A stretch of DNA of 64,000 nucleotides, from the NCBI RefSeq assembly GCF_000787375.1, contig NZ_JRJU01000016.1:1-64000 (forward strand), given 5' to 3'. The position numbers and the translations under genes are program-made. A model generated the notes under the pieces. That model was not told the DNA's origin. It worked only from the letters and a program-made list of their open reading frames with translations, and did not search any database. This document shows positions 52,654-61,153 of this stretch, in pieces (position 1 is the stretch's first letter; the number at the start of each line of letters is the position of its first letter). Source of the DNA: Halalkalibacter okhensis (GTDB taxonomy: Bacteria > Bacillota > Bacilli > Bacillales > Bacillaceae_D).

Positions 52654-53598
52654 CTAATTCAAATCACCCTCAAAATGTTCTTCTACTTGATTTAAATCTC
52701 GTTTAGTTGCATTTGTATGACAATGGGAAAGAAGGAGTGATGTCACTTTCATTTGCTGACTTTTAATCGGCGAAGGGTGCTTTTTTAGTTTTTCATGCCA
52801 ATTGGCAAATGCTCTACGATCGACAAACTCAACTCTTGCTCCTTGTACTTTATTATCTATGATGCTATTTTTTGAAACAACGATGTTTCTAATGGGAAAC
52901 GTGTGTCCAGCCTCTTCAAGAATCGGTTTTATCACTCCTGTCATACGCGACAGCGATACAAGAGGACTTAACCTTTTCGTACGAGATTCATTGACATATT
53001 CAGTCCAGAAACGGCCTGAGCTCGCTTCGAAAACACTATGTTCTTCTCCTTCTAACATCGAGATACAAAAAATTTCAGTTGGACTAATGATGACAATGTC
53101 TAATTCAATCGGCGCTTGTTTTACAGAAAAAACAGGCTTATACAGTAGAAAATAATTATCAGGGAGTTGTTGGGCGAAAAATTGTAGCCAGTCATCGTGT
53201 TTGTATTTTGGATGAAGTCTCGACTCTTCTAGCAAAGATGAGCTTGCCCAGCGCAATTGCGCATGGTACAAATCATGTAAGAACTCTTCTTTCACTTGTT
53301 CTAACGTCATTTGCTGTACCCTTTGATCACTTTCATCTATTTCTTCGTATAGCTTATTTTTTGAATGGGTAGACCAACTTCTTACTTTTTGTAACATTCC
53401 AAATAAACGCCCTTTTTCATCCTCGAGGGTATCTTCAGTTCCCCCCTCAGTAGAGGCCAAATCGTGCTGTAGTTGTTCCCACTCTGATTTCACATAATAC
53501 CAGCGCTCTTTTTTCATTCGAGTAAATTGACTTAAATAACGGTTCAAATCAAATTGGTAACGAGAGATATAATCTTCAAGTTTGACTAAATGGGCCAC
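52654..53598 (-). CDS. NERD-like domain protein (YtlQ-like)
   Basis: The 314-residue protein has a helical N-terminal half with many charged residues and a central segment (about 155-230) that looks like a NERD (nuclease-related) domain: P-I-E-L-D-I-V-I-I-S-P-T-E-I-F-C-I followed by W-T-E-Y. There is no membrane helix. Enzymatic activity is unknown. By position (before the thpR homologue) it may be the orthologue of B. subtilis ytlQ, which I recall rather than can check. Confidence 0.7.
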   Translation of the reverse strand: MAHLVKLEDYISRYQFDLNRYLSQFTRMKKERWYYVKSEWEQLQHDLASTEGGTEDTLEDEKGRLFGMLQKVRSWSTHSKNKLYEEIDESDQRVQQMTLEQVKEEFLHDLYHAQLRWASSSLLEESRLHPKYKHDDWLQFFAQQLPDNYFLLYKPVFSVKQAPIELDIVIISPTEIFCISMLEGEEHSVFEASSGRFWTEYVNESRTKRLSPLVSLSRMTGVIKPILEEAGHTFPIRNIVVSKNSIIDNKVQGARVEFVDRRAFANWHEKLKKHPSPIKSQQMKVTSLLLSHCHTNATKRDLNQVEEHFEGDLN

Positions 53599-53655
53599 GC
53601 TCGTACCTCCAGCTTCATCTACAAGTTTCTTCTCTTTTAAATCCTACCATGTCCT

Positions 53656-54342
53656 TTAGTAAAAAAGAAAGACAATAAATGGTCCAATAATTGAGACAAT
53701 AATCGCACTTAACGTCATCGCAACTGAACTAGCAGCTCCTTCTTTCTCACTATTTTCCAGCGCTTTTGCCGTACCGATGGCATGAGCGGCACTTCCCGTC
53801 CCAATTCCCTTGCCAATCTCCTGAACGATTTTACACCATTTAAATAAATAAGGTGCCAACACCACACCACCTATTCCGGCAACCATAACTAACACGGCTG
53901 ATAGAGGGGGAATTCCTCCAATCGTTGTAGCAATGTCCATGGCTACTGGTGTCGTTACAGACTTAGGAACGAGCGAATAAATAAGCTCCTGTTCTAACCC
54001 CGCCCATTTTGAAAGCATCAATCCGCTTCCAATCCCAATAATCGCACCAATGCTCACACTTGTCACAATTGGAATAAAATTACTTTTTAACATAGACAAC
54101 TGCCGATACAAAGGATAGGCTAGTGCGACGACGGCCGGACCAAGAAGCATTTCTAACCATTTTCCACCAAGAGCATAGGTTTCATAAGGAATTTGAAAAA
54201 CTAATAATAAGATGATCAGGACGATTGTTGAAATGAGCAGTGGCAGCATAAAGGGATAGGGATATCGTGTATAAAGCTTTTTAGTACCGATATAAACACC
54301 AATCGTTACTAACAAAAAGATAAGGGCTAGCATGACTCTCAT
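53656..54342 (-). CDS. lrgB: LrgB/CidB family membrane protein
   Basis: The 228-residue protein has about six membrane helices and the LrgB signatures L-V-P-K-S-V-T-T-P-V-A and G-T-G-S-A-A-H-A-I-G-T. Family members act with LrgA, originally as holin/antiholin-like modulators of autolysis and in some Bacillus as pyruvate/3-hydroxypropionate transport. The start overlaps the lrgA stop by four bases, so the two are coupled. Confidence 0.93.
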   Translation of the reverse strand: MRVMLALIFLLVTIGVYIGTKKLYTRYPYPFMLPLLISTIVLIILLLVFQIPYETYALGGKWLEMLLGPAVVALAYPLYRQLSMLKSNFIPIVTSVSIGAIIGIGSGLMLSKWAGLEQELIYSLVPKSVTTPVAMDIATTIGGIPPLSAVLVMVAGIGGVVLAPYLFKWCKIVQEIGKGIGTGSAAHAIGTAKALENSEKEGAASSVAMTLSAIIVSIIGPFIVFLFY

Positions 54343-54710
54343 TTTTTCGTAATCTCCTTTTTCTTTACTAGATTTTGTCCGATCAAACCAGAAACAGCCA
54401 TGACCATCATCGTACTAATTAATGTTATTAAGATTAATAGAAATCCTCTACCACTAAAGACATCAAGAAATTGCAAAATACCAACTGTTACTGGCAAAAA
54501 TAACAGTGGCATATGACGTAAAATAAATGAAGAACCTTCTTCAATATAACGAACGGGCAACATTTTTGTCAGAAGAGCTAGAAACAAAAGCAGCATACCG
54601 ATGATGCTGCCTGGTATGGCTAATCCTAACTTCTGTTGAATCCATGAACCGATAAAATAAAAGACTGTCAAAATAGCAATATGAATCATTATTCTTAGCA
54701 TGGTCATCAT
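54339..54710 (-). CDS. lrgA: LrgA/CidA family membrane protein
   Basis: A 123-residue protein with four membrane helices and the CidA/LrgA pattern I-P-G-S-I-I-G-M-L-L-L-F and L-L-F-L-P-V-T-V-G-I. It is translationally coupled to thpR upstream and lrgB downstream, both through 4-base overlaps. No LytR-type regulator is near. It may start at the first or second of the tandem ATGs. Confidence 0.92.
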   Translation of the reverse strand: MMTMLRIMIHIAILTVFYFIGSWIQQKLGLAIPGSIIGMLLLFLALLTKMLPVRYIEEGSSFILRHMPLLFLPVTVGILQFLDVFSGRGFLLILITLISTMMVMAVSGLIGQNLVKKKEITKK

Positions 54711-55252
54711 TTTCCTTCTCCAAACCGGAAAGTTTGCACCGTTTTGTATTTGGGCGTTTCTGTAAGAACACTTTTGTATAGTATGATCTCATTAACATCC
54801 CAGTGTTGTCCTTGCATGAGATTTTCTACCTTCTGCTCATAGTCTTGCTCTGAGACCCATTGTCTTGCTAAAGTAATATGAGGCGAAAATGTCCTTTGAT
54901 CTAATGAGAATCCCACTTCTTCACAAAGCTTGAACACTTCTTTTTGCAAATGATACAATTTCGGTTCTTCTTTCACACCCATCCAAAAGATTCTCGGCTT
55001 TTTCACTGATCCAAATGTTCCATATGTAGAGAGCTCCAACGTAAAACGTTCCAGTGATGCCAATGCTTGACATCGTTGTTGAATTTGCTGTAATTGTATC
55101 TCTGTACATGCCCCTAAAAATACGAGGGTTAAATGAAGATCTTGTTCATGAACCCAGCGCTTAAAAGGAAAGTCCTTACGAGAGACAGACTGAACCATTT
55201 TTGTCTTTAATTCTGCTGGTAAAGGAACCGCTAAAAAATAATGAGTTTGCAT
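54707..55252 (-). CDS. thpR: RNA 2',3'-cyclic phosphodiesterase (LigT/ThpR)
   Basis: A 181-residue two-histidine phosphoesterase. The paired H-x-T motifs are present: H-L-T in D-L-H-L-T-L-V-F-L-G (about 40-42) and H-I-T in P-H-I-T-L-A-R (about 123). It opens cyclic phosphates at RNA ends. The start is the ATG at 55252 after AAGGGAG; the frame extends nine codons upstream. It heads a three-gene unit with lrgA and lrgB. It matches ytlP of B. subtilis by position. Confidence 0.92.
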   Translation of the reverse strand: MQTHYFLAVPLPAELKTKMVQSVSRKDFPFKRWVHEQDLHLTLVFLGACTEIQLQQIQQRCQALASLERFTLELSTYGTFGSVKKPRIFWMGVKEEPKLYHLQKEVFKLCEEVGFSLDQRTFSPHITLARQWVSEQDYEQKVENLMQGQHWDVNEIILYKSVLTETPKYKTVQTFRFGEGK

Positions 55253-55408
55253 AGATGAATACTCCCTTCTAAAAAACATCTAATGACCACGTCATTCATT
55301 TTATGATGACCTCTTTATTTCATTTTACTCTAACTCTATAGCAACTAGGAAATCACATTTTTTATATGATAAAATGAATGTACTACATATGAAAGAGGAA
55401 GTGTATCT

Positions 55409-56344
55409 ATGACTGTTGTAAATAATATTGCAGAATTGATTGGTCGCACCCCACTTGTCCGTCTTAATCGAATTCCTGATCCAAATGGGGCGGCCGTTTA
55501 TTTAAAAATGGAGATGCAAAATCCAAGCGGGAGCGTTAAAGACCGCGCAGCGTATAACATGATGATCCAAGCCGAGAAAGATGGTCACTTAAAACCTGGT
55601 TCAACGATTATTGAACCTACAAGTGGAAATACAGGGATCGGCATAGCTATGAATGCTGCAGCAAGAGGCTATCGCGCTATATTAACAATGCCTGATACGA
55701 TGTCAGCTGAACGAATTAATATTTTAAAAGCATATGGTGCCGAAGTTGTACTTACACCTGGAGATAAAAAAATGCCTGGTGCGATTGAGAAGGCTCATGA
55801 ACTAGCTAAAACGATTCCTAATAGCTTTATTCCTATGCAATTTGAAAACGATGCGAATCCTGACGCTCATCGTCATACAACGGCGGCAGAAATTAAGCAA
55901 TCACTTGATTCCATCGGCAAATCACTATCAGCCTTTGTCGCTGCCTCAGGTACTGGCGGAACGATTACCGGAACGGGCGAAGAATTACTAAAATTTTACC
56001 CAGATGCAACGATCCATGTTGTTGAACCAGCAGGATCCCCTGTTTTATCAGGCGGGCAACCAGGTCCACATAAACTAGTTGGAACTAGCCCAGGATTTAT
56101 CCCACCTATTTTAAATGAAGATGTGTACAATGAAATTTTTAAAATTGAAGATGAAGATGCCTATCGTGTTACACGAGATTTAGCACGGAAGGAAGCCATC
56201 CTTGTTGGACCATCATCTGGTGCTGCTTGTTTTGCTGCAATGGAAGTGGCCAAACGCCTCACTCCAGATGATGTTGTTGTTGCGATTGCTTGTGATACCG
56301 GCGAACGATACCTTTCAACAGATTTGTTTCAATTTGAGAAGTAA
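55409..56344 (+). CDS. Cysteine synthase (O-acetylserine sulfhydrylase), YtkP-like
   Basis: The PLP-dependent enzyme makes cysteine from O-acetylserine and sulfide. The 311-residue protein has the PLP lysine Lys44 in P-S-G-S-V-K-D-R-A, the substrate loop T-S-G-N-T-G-I-G at about 70-77, the PLP-phosphate loop G-T-G-G-T-I-T-G-T-G and P-S-S-G-A near the C terminus. It is a standard fold type II member; the position next to pepV suggests B. subtilis ytkP. A CBS-related activity cannot be excluded. GAGGAAG precedes the ATG. Confidence 0.93.
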   Translation: MTVVNNIAELIGRTPLVRLNRIPDPNGAAVYLKMEMQNPSGSVKDRAAYNMMIQAEKDGHLKPGSTIIEPTSGNTGIGIAMNAAARGYRAILTMPDTMSAERINILKAYGAEVVLTPGDKKMPGAIEKAHELAKTIPNSFIPMQFENDANPDAHRHTTAAEIKQSLDSIGKSLSAFVAASGTGGTITGTGEELLKFYPDATIHVVEPAGSPVLSGGQPGPHKLVGTSPGFIPPILNEDVYNEIFKIEDEDAYRVTRDLARKEAILVGPSSGAACFAAMEVAKRLTPDDVVVAIACDTGERYLSTDLFQFEK

Positions 56345-56401
56345 ATTACGTTTCATTTCCAAAAGTTTGATTTCGATCTTTTCGGATTAACTTTCCTTTT
56401 T

Positions 56402-56445
56402 AAGAGGACACTGAAACGTTTTCTCGTTTCAGTGTCCTCTTTTTA
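56402..56445. terminator. Bidirectional terminator, cysteine synthase/pepV
   Basis: A perfect 17-bp stem (56402-56418 with 56425-56441), 6-nt loop, TTTT after it; it reaches the end of the pepV gene. Confidence 0.92.
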
Positions 56446-57861
56446 ACTATCCGTTTTCGCCAACTCATATATCGCTTCAGCGTATATGGCTGTCATTTTC
56501 AAGAGATCGTCGATTTCGATATACTCATCCTTTTTATGTGCTACATCCACTCGCCCTGGAAACATTGGTCCAAATGCAACCCCTGTTTTAAGAGCGCGCG
56601 CATACGTCCCTCCACCTATAGCTAACAGCTTAGGCTCCTCATTCATTTGACGCTTGTAAACTTGTTGCAACGTTTGAATAAGCGGATGATCTTCTTCCAC
56701 ATAATTTGGTTTCATATGATCATGTATGGTTAGTACTGCCTTCTGATTTTTAGCGACTTCTTTTAATCTGTTAATACAATCTTCGCCCGAAGCTGTTACT
56801 GGGTAACGAATATTTAATCCTACTTTTCTTTCTCCGGTTTCGTGAAATTGAAACAATCCAGCATTAAGCGTTAACGGACCCGACACTTCATCACTCACAG
56901 CAAGGTGTAATCCTTTCCCATCGAAGTCACAATTAGCAACGACAAACTTTAGATAGTCGTTTGCCGCTTGCTGATAGGTTTCCTTTGCTAAGAAAAGAGC
57001 AAGATATACCCCAGCATTTACTCCATTTTCAGGAGTGGATCCATGCGCGGATACCCCATCATAGCTCAAAACTAATTGATCTGCCTTTAGATTTGCCTCT
57101 CCCGTGTGTCCTTGCTCAAGCAAATACGCTTGAAAATTCTTTTCTAAATTTGCTAGAAGGCGGCTTTCTCCCTTAATTGTTGCACGTGCAAGCTCAGGTA
57201 CCATATTGAATCTTTCTCCCGCTTCAAATGTTGAAAGAACAAGAGGAGACCCTTCATCATCTATCTTTGTTTCCCACAGAAAACTAACATCTGTAATTCC
57301 TTTTTCCGCATGAATAATTGGAAAATCGGCATCTGGTGCAAAACCGATTGTCGGCATCTCTTCATGTTTAAAGTAATGTTCGACACATCTCCAATTGCTT
57401 TCTTCATCCGTACCTAAAATCATTCTCACTCTTTTATGTAATGATAAATTTAACTCTTTTACGATCAAAAGAGCAAAGAAAGCTGCCATCGTCGGCCCTT
57501 TATTGTCAATGGCTCCCCTTGCATAAATGCGCCCGTCTCGAATGTCAGCTGAAAATGGGGGCGATGTCCATCCTCCTCCTGGCGGCACGACATCTAGATG
57601 GCATAATATTCCTACACTTTCCTTGCCACTTCCGTGTTCAATGATTCCTGCATACCCATCAACATTTTTCACAAAAAAATCATATTGTTCACCTTTTTGT
57701 AATAAATGCGCTAAAGCTTGTGCCACTCCCATTCCAAAGGGAGCTTCAATATTTGCTGTAGATTCGTCTAAAACACTTGCAATACGTAGAAAATCCTGAG
57801 TTTCATTTATGATTTTTTCTTTTCTTTTTTCAACTTCAGCAAGCCAATTTATTTTTTCCAT
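56443..57861 (-). CDS. pepV: Dipeptidase PepV (M20 family)
   Basis: A 472-residue dizinc dipeptidase acting in the cytoplasm on dipeptides, including beta-Ala-His type. It has the metal motifs L-C-H-L-D-V-V-P and A-I-D-N-K-G-P, and catalytic T-D-E-E-S-N-W-R-C, with the lid domain and C-terminal G-G-G-T-Y-A-R-A. I place the start at the ATG at 57861 after GGAAGGTGAGG; the frame runs 32 codons further. It matches B. subtilis ytjP by position. Confidence 0.94.
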   Translation of the reverse strand: MEKINWLAEVEKRKEKIINETQDFLRIASVLDESTANIEAPFGMGVAQALAHLLQKGEQYDFFVKNVDGYAGIIEHGSGKESVGILCHLDVVPPGGGWTSPPFSADIRDGRIYARGAIDNKGPTMAAFFALLIVKELNLSLHKRVRMILGTDEESNWRCVEHYFKHEEMPTIGFAPDADFPIIHAEKGITDVSFLWETKIDDEGSPLVLSTFEAGERFNMVPELARATIKGESRLLANLEKNFQAYLLEQGHTGEANLKADQLVLSYDGVSAHGSTPENGVNAGVYLALFLAKETYQQAANDYLKFVVANCDFDGKGLHLAVSDEVSGPLTLNAGLFQFHETGERKVGLNIRYPVTASGEDCINRLKEVAKNQKAVLTIHDHMKPNYVEEDHPLIQTLQQVYKRQMNEEPKLLAIGGGTYARALKTGVAFGPMFPGRVDVAHKKDEYIEIDDLLKMTAIYAEAIYELAKTDS

Positions 57862-58059
57862 TTTCCTCACCTTCCATTTAGTACGGAACATTTTCGCACA
57901 CCAATTTTGCATAGTTGTTAGAATTATTGTAAAATGTAGACAAACGGAATGAACCATGCTTCATCTGAACCACTTACAACATTACCTCTCTTATTATCTA
58001 ATTGCAACTAGGAGAGGAGAACGGTCATCCCTGTAAAAATGTTAAAGACATTTGACAGC

Positions 58060-58093
58060 TGTAATAACATGCATGTAAAACCATGTTATTACA
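58060..58093. promoter_or_regulatory. 12-bp palindrome upstream of the DeoR-type gene, candidate operator
   Basis: TGTAATAACATG at 58060-58071 and its exact complement at 58082-58093 are separated by 10 bases. It lies three bases after a TTGACA box (58052-58057) and 48 bases before the regulator start, with no T-run, so it fits an operator better than a terminator. Confidence 0.6.
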
Positions 58094-58141
58094 TAGACTC
58101 TACGTAAGAACAAGTCATGATTATGAATAAGGAGTGGTTTT

Positions 58142-58360
58142 TTGAAAACTTCAACTGATCGTATGCTGACTCGTATTAAGTCTATCTACCTTTACATCAA
58201 ACAAAGGGGGACCGTCACAACGAATGAACTAGTTGAAGAATTCGGTATAACCCAACGGACGATTCAACGTGACCTTAATGTACTGGAATACAACAACCTT
58301 GTTGAAAGTCCTACACGTGGTAAGTGGAGTGCAAGAAAAAAGAAAACTCAAGTTTCGTAA
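58142..58360 (+). CDS. ytzE: Short DeoR-type helix-turn-helix protein (YtzE-like)
   Basis: A 72-residue protein made of only the DeoR winged helix-turn-helix (R-I-K-S-I-Y-L-Y-I-K-Q-R-G ... T-N-E-L-V-E-E-F-G-I-T-Q-R-T-I-Q-R-D-L). The sugar-phosphate effector domain of full DeoR proteins is absent. The start is a TTG at 58142, eight bases after AAGGAG. Terminators follow. It probably binds the palindrome upstream; targets are unknown. Confidence 0.87.
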   Translation: MKTSTDRMLTRIKSIYLYIKQRGTVTTNELVEEFGITQRTIQRDLNVLEYNNLVESPTRGKWSARKKKTQVS

Positions 58361-58399
58361 TAAATATGGCCTCTAGCCATATGTGATAGGTAGACAGAG

Positions 58400-58428
58400 A
58401 GGGGTTATCCCAGTTTGGGATAACCCCT
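58400..58428 (+). terminator. 13-bp hairpin after ytzE
   Basis: Perfect arms 58400-58412 and 58416-58428 with a 3-nt loop, but no T-run. It may protect or pause the transcript ahead of the stronger terminator at 58460. Confidence 0.6.
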
Positions 58429-58459
58429 AAGCAATGAAGCCGCATTCTCAATTAAATTT

Positions 58460-58500
58460 AGACTTACTTTTATCTTGATAAAAGTAAGTCTATTTCTTTT
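58460..58500 (+). terminator. ytzE terminator overlapping the rsuA-family gene end
   Basis: A perfect 15-bp stem (58460-58474 with 58477-58491), 2-nt loop, then ATTTCTTTTT. Its right arm and T-run lie inside the last codons of the convergent pseudouridine synthase gene. Confidence 0.85.
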
Positions 58501-59180
58501 TGTGTAAGTTCACGATATGTACCTAATTCTAATTTTGGATCAAGCTCAAGATCCGCTATTTTCAAACGTTTAAGTGTCAGGACCTTTTTCCCGACAGCCT
58601 CAAACATTCGCTTCACTTGATGATATTTTCCTTCTGTAATGGTTAATTCTATTTCCGAAACAGTTCCATGATTCTTAATGACTAACTCTGCTGGCTTTGT
58701 TACATAACCGTCATCTAATGTCACACCTTGTTTAAAAAGCTCTACATCCTCTTCGGTCACTTTGCCCCGGACAGTGGCTGCATAAGTTTTTGGTACATGC
58801 TTTCTAGGAGACATGAGTGCATGCGAAAATTGACCGTCGTTTGTAATTAAGAGAAATCCTTCTGTATCTTTATCTAATCGCCCAACGGGAAATGGTTCAT
58901 ACATCGCATGTTCATATAGCAATAAGTCAATAACCGTCTCATGCTCCTGGTCCTCTGTAGCGGAAATGACTCCTTGAGGCTTGTTAAGCATGAGGTAAAT
59001 ATGTGGTTTATATTTAACCTCTTCTCCAAAAACCGTCACCAAATCCTTATCAGGGTCGATATGGGTTTTTCCTTCTTTTATTACTGCCCCATTCACATGG
59101 ACACTCCCTGACTTCATCAGCTTTTTCACATCTTTCCTTGTTCCAAAGCCCATGTTGGCGAGCAATTTATCCATCCTCAT
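58470..59180 (-). CDS. Pseudouridine synthase, RsuA family
   Basis: The 236-residue protein has an N-terminal S4 RNA-binding domain (about 1-50) and the catalytic domain with Asp103 in G-R-L-D-K-D-T-E-G. RsuA-type enzymes modify U516 of 16S rRNA; close relatives act on 23S rRNA, so the exact target is inferred. It overlaps the upstream NAD(P)-binding gene by 14 bases. An ATG two codons in (M-D-K-L-L) is a possible alternative start. Confidence 0.92.
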   Translation of the reverse strand: MRMDKLLANMGFGTRKDVKKLMKSGSVHVNGAVIKEGKTHIDPDKDLVTVFGEEVKYKPHIYLMLNKPQGVISATEDQEHETVIDLLLYEHAMYEPFPVGRLDKDTEGFLLITNDGQFSHALMSPRKHVPKTYAATVRGKVTEEDVELFKQGVTLDDGYVTKPAELVIKNHGTVSEIELTITEGKYHQVKRMFEAVGKKVLTLKRLKIADLELDPKLELGTYRELTQKEIDLLLSR

Positions 59181-59856
59181 TTATGTCTTCCCCTTTCTGC
59201 TGCAATCTACTGGCAATTTTTTTAGCAAACCCTCCTAAATCGTTTGATTGATAGGCATCAATCACTCCATGGACAGTTTGATCAAACGTTTGTTTAATTA
59301 TCGCTTCAGGTATTTCATTTGACTGCAATGCTTGATTTAAGTCTACACTCATTTTTATTGCTGCCTCTGTCCCTAATTGATTGGCACGCAGGACATCTTC
59401 TTCTTCTGCTATGGTTACTTTCATTGTTGGGAACCATTGCTTCAATTGGTATACTTCTTCTTGATGATTTGCAGGCAATGCTAATAAGCCCTTTTGTTCA
59501 TGTTTCACTACTTTCGCATGCCCTGCTAGCTTAAGGGGAACTACTTTCTTACCCTTACAAAGCTTCTTCACTTCAGCTTCTGTGACAGCTGTAGCCATAT
59601 GATAAATCGTTACTTCTTTTTGGAGATGATTTTCATATTTCACGAGGAAGTCCTCATAACCATTCTTTGGTAAACAAAGAAAGAGTACATTTGCCTGCTG
59701 TAAGGTCCCTTCATTTGCCTTTTTGGCATAAGGAAACTGCCTAATTAAGCTATTCACAGTTTGCTCATTTCGACCATACACATACGTCGTTTCATCTTTC
59801 TTCAACACGGTTAAGAGCATACTAGCTAGACGGCCTGAACCAACAATCACTTTCAT
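59167..59856 (-). CDS. NAD(P)-binding protein, pyrroline-5-carboxylate reductase-like
   Basis: A 229-residue protein with an N-terminal Rossmann motif (M-K-V-I-V-G-S-G-R-L-A-S) and a helical C-terminal half, similar in layout to ProC-type reductases but without a clear substrate site. The nucleotide site G-S-G-R-L-A-S departs from the canonical G-x-G-x-x-G. Function is not known. It is co-transcribed with the rsuA-family gene (14-base overlap). Confidence 0.7.
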   Translation of the reverse strand: MKVIVGSGRLASMLLTVLKKDETTYVYGRNEQTVNSLIRQFPYAKKANEGTLQQANVLFLCLPKNGYEDFLVKYENHLQKEVTIYHMATAVTEAEVKKLCKGKKVVPLKLAGHAKVVKHEQKGLLALPANHQEEVYQLKQWFPTMKVTIAEEEDVLRANQLGTEAAIKMSVDLNQALQSNEIPEAIIKQTFDQTVHGVIDAYQSNDLGGFAKKIASRLQQKGEDINEDG

Positions 59857-59929
59857 GTTCTCTACCTCCTAATTGCGTTATACTCTCTTACTAAAAAAGA
59901 AAGAGCTGAAATCCAGGGATTATCAACTC

Positions 59930-61114
59930 TTACATACTAGACTCTTCTGTTTCAAACATATAATGCCGGGTTCGTATATTCACATTGAGGATGATCCCCA
60001 TTGCCAGCATATTCGTTAAGAGGGCACTTCCTCCGTAGCTGATAAACGGAAGAGCCAAACCAGTTATAGGCATGAGCCCAATCGTCATTGCGATATTTTG
60101 AAATACTTGGAATACAAGAAGGCCGATAACCCCTGAAACTAAATAGGTTCCAAATAAATTGTTACATGTTAGCGCAATAATGATCATTCGATAAAATAAA
60201 AGGAAATACGTGACGATTAAAATCGTTGCGCCGATAAATCCAAACTCCTCGCCAATAACCGTAAAAATAAAATCTGTATGAATCTCAGGAATGCGGTCAC
60301 TCTGCGTTTGAATTCCTTGCATAAACCCACTACCATGTAGTTGCCCTGACCCAATTCCTCTCATCGCGTTCACAAGCTGGTATCCAAACGAGCCCTGATG
60401 CTCATATGGGTCGAGCCAGCCATAAATACGATCAAGCTGATGGGAAGCAATAACTTTTGAGAACAGCTCAAAATTATGATTATGCAGCCAAACAAGTGAT
60501 ATGATTCCTGCTATCGCCGAAAGAGCTAAAAATAAAAGAATCCTCCAAGCAACCCCTGACATTAACAGCATCGTTCCCATAATACTTGCAATAACTAATG
60601 CAGTTCCAAGGTCAGGCTGTTTCAGTATTAAGAAAAAGGGTGGAAGCCCAATCGCAATGACCTGCCCGACAATGATCAAGTCTGATTTAAAATCTTTGGT
60701 TGCTCGATTCGCCGTTACCCGATACAGCATATGAGCAAGCGCGATAATTAAGAAGATCTTCATAAACTCTGATGGTTGTATTTCAGCAGGACCTAAATCT
60801 AGCCAACGCTGAGAGCCATTCCGAAAGACACCAAGAGGAGAGTATGCAACTAGTAACAAAAGAACAAGACCAATCCCATAAAGAGGAATTGAAAAGTTTT
60901 TAAACAGGTCATAATCAATTAACATTACGCCTACCATCACAACGATTCCTACAACAAACCATATGACCTGGCGTTTCACATAGTAGGTCGGGTCCTCGCT
61001 AAAATACTGACCAGATCCACTATAAATAGCTAACAAGCTAATACACATGAGCACAAACAACAGAAATAACAATGTGTAATCAATCTGTTGAAAGCCCGTT
61101 TTCCTTTCTTCCAT
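59930..61114 (-). CDS. FtsW/RodA/SpoVE-family SEDS protein (RodA-like)
   Basis: A 394-residue SEDS glycosyltransferase with about ten membrane helices that polymerises lipid II. The conserved R-W-L-D-L-G-P-x-x-I-Q-P-S-E, K-Q-P-D-L-G-T-A and P-F-I-S-Y-G-G-S-A-L segments are present. Start: the ATG at 61114, five bases after GGAGG (which lies inside the longer frame). It lies 39 bases downstream of another SEDS gene. RodA-like or FtsW-like identity needs phylogeny. Confidence 0.9.
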   Translation of the reverse strand: MEERKTGFQQIDYTLLFLLFVLMCISLLAIYSGSGQYFSEDPTYYVKRQVIWFVVGIVVMVGVMLIDYDLFKNFSIPLYGIGLVLLLLVAYSPLGVFRNGSQRWLDLGPAEIQPSEFMKIFLIIALAHMLYRVTANRATKDFKSDLIIVGQVIAIGLPPFFLILKQPDLGTALVIASIMGTMLLMSGVAWRILLFLALSAIAGIISLVWLHNHNFELFSKVIASHQLDRIYGWLDPYEHQGSFGYQLVNAMRGIGSGQLHGSGFMQGIQTQSDRIPEIHTDFIFTVIGEEFGFIGATILIVTYFLLFYRMIIIALTCNNLFGTYLVSGVIGLLVFQVFQNIAMTIGLMPITGLALPFISYGGSALLTNMLAMGIILNVNIRTRHYMFETEESSM

Positions 61115-61153
61115 TGTAGCCTCCATCTATAAGAAACAGCCCTCTGACTTACT

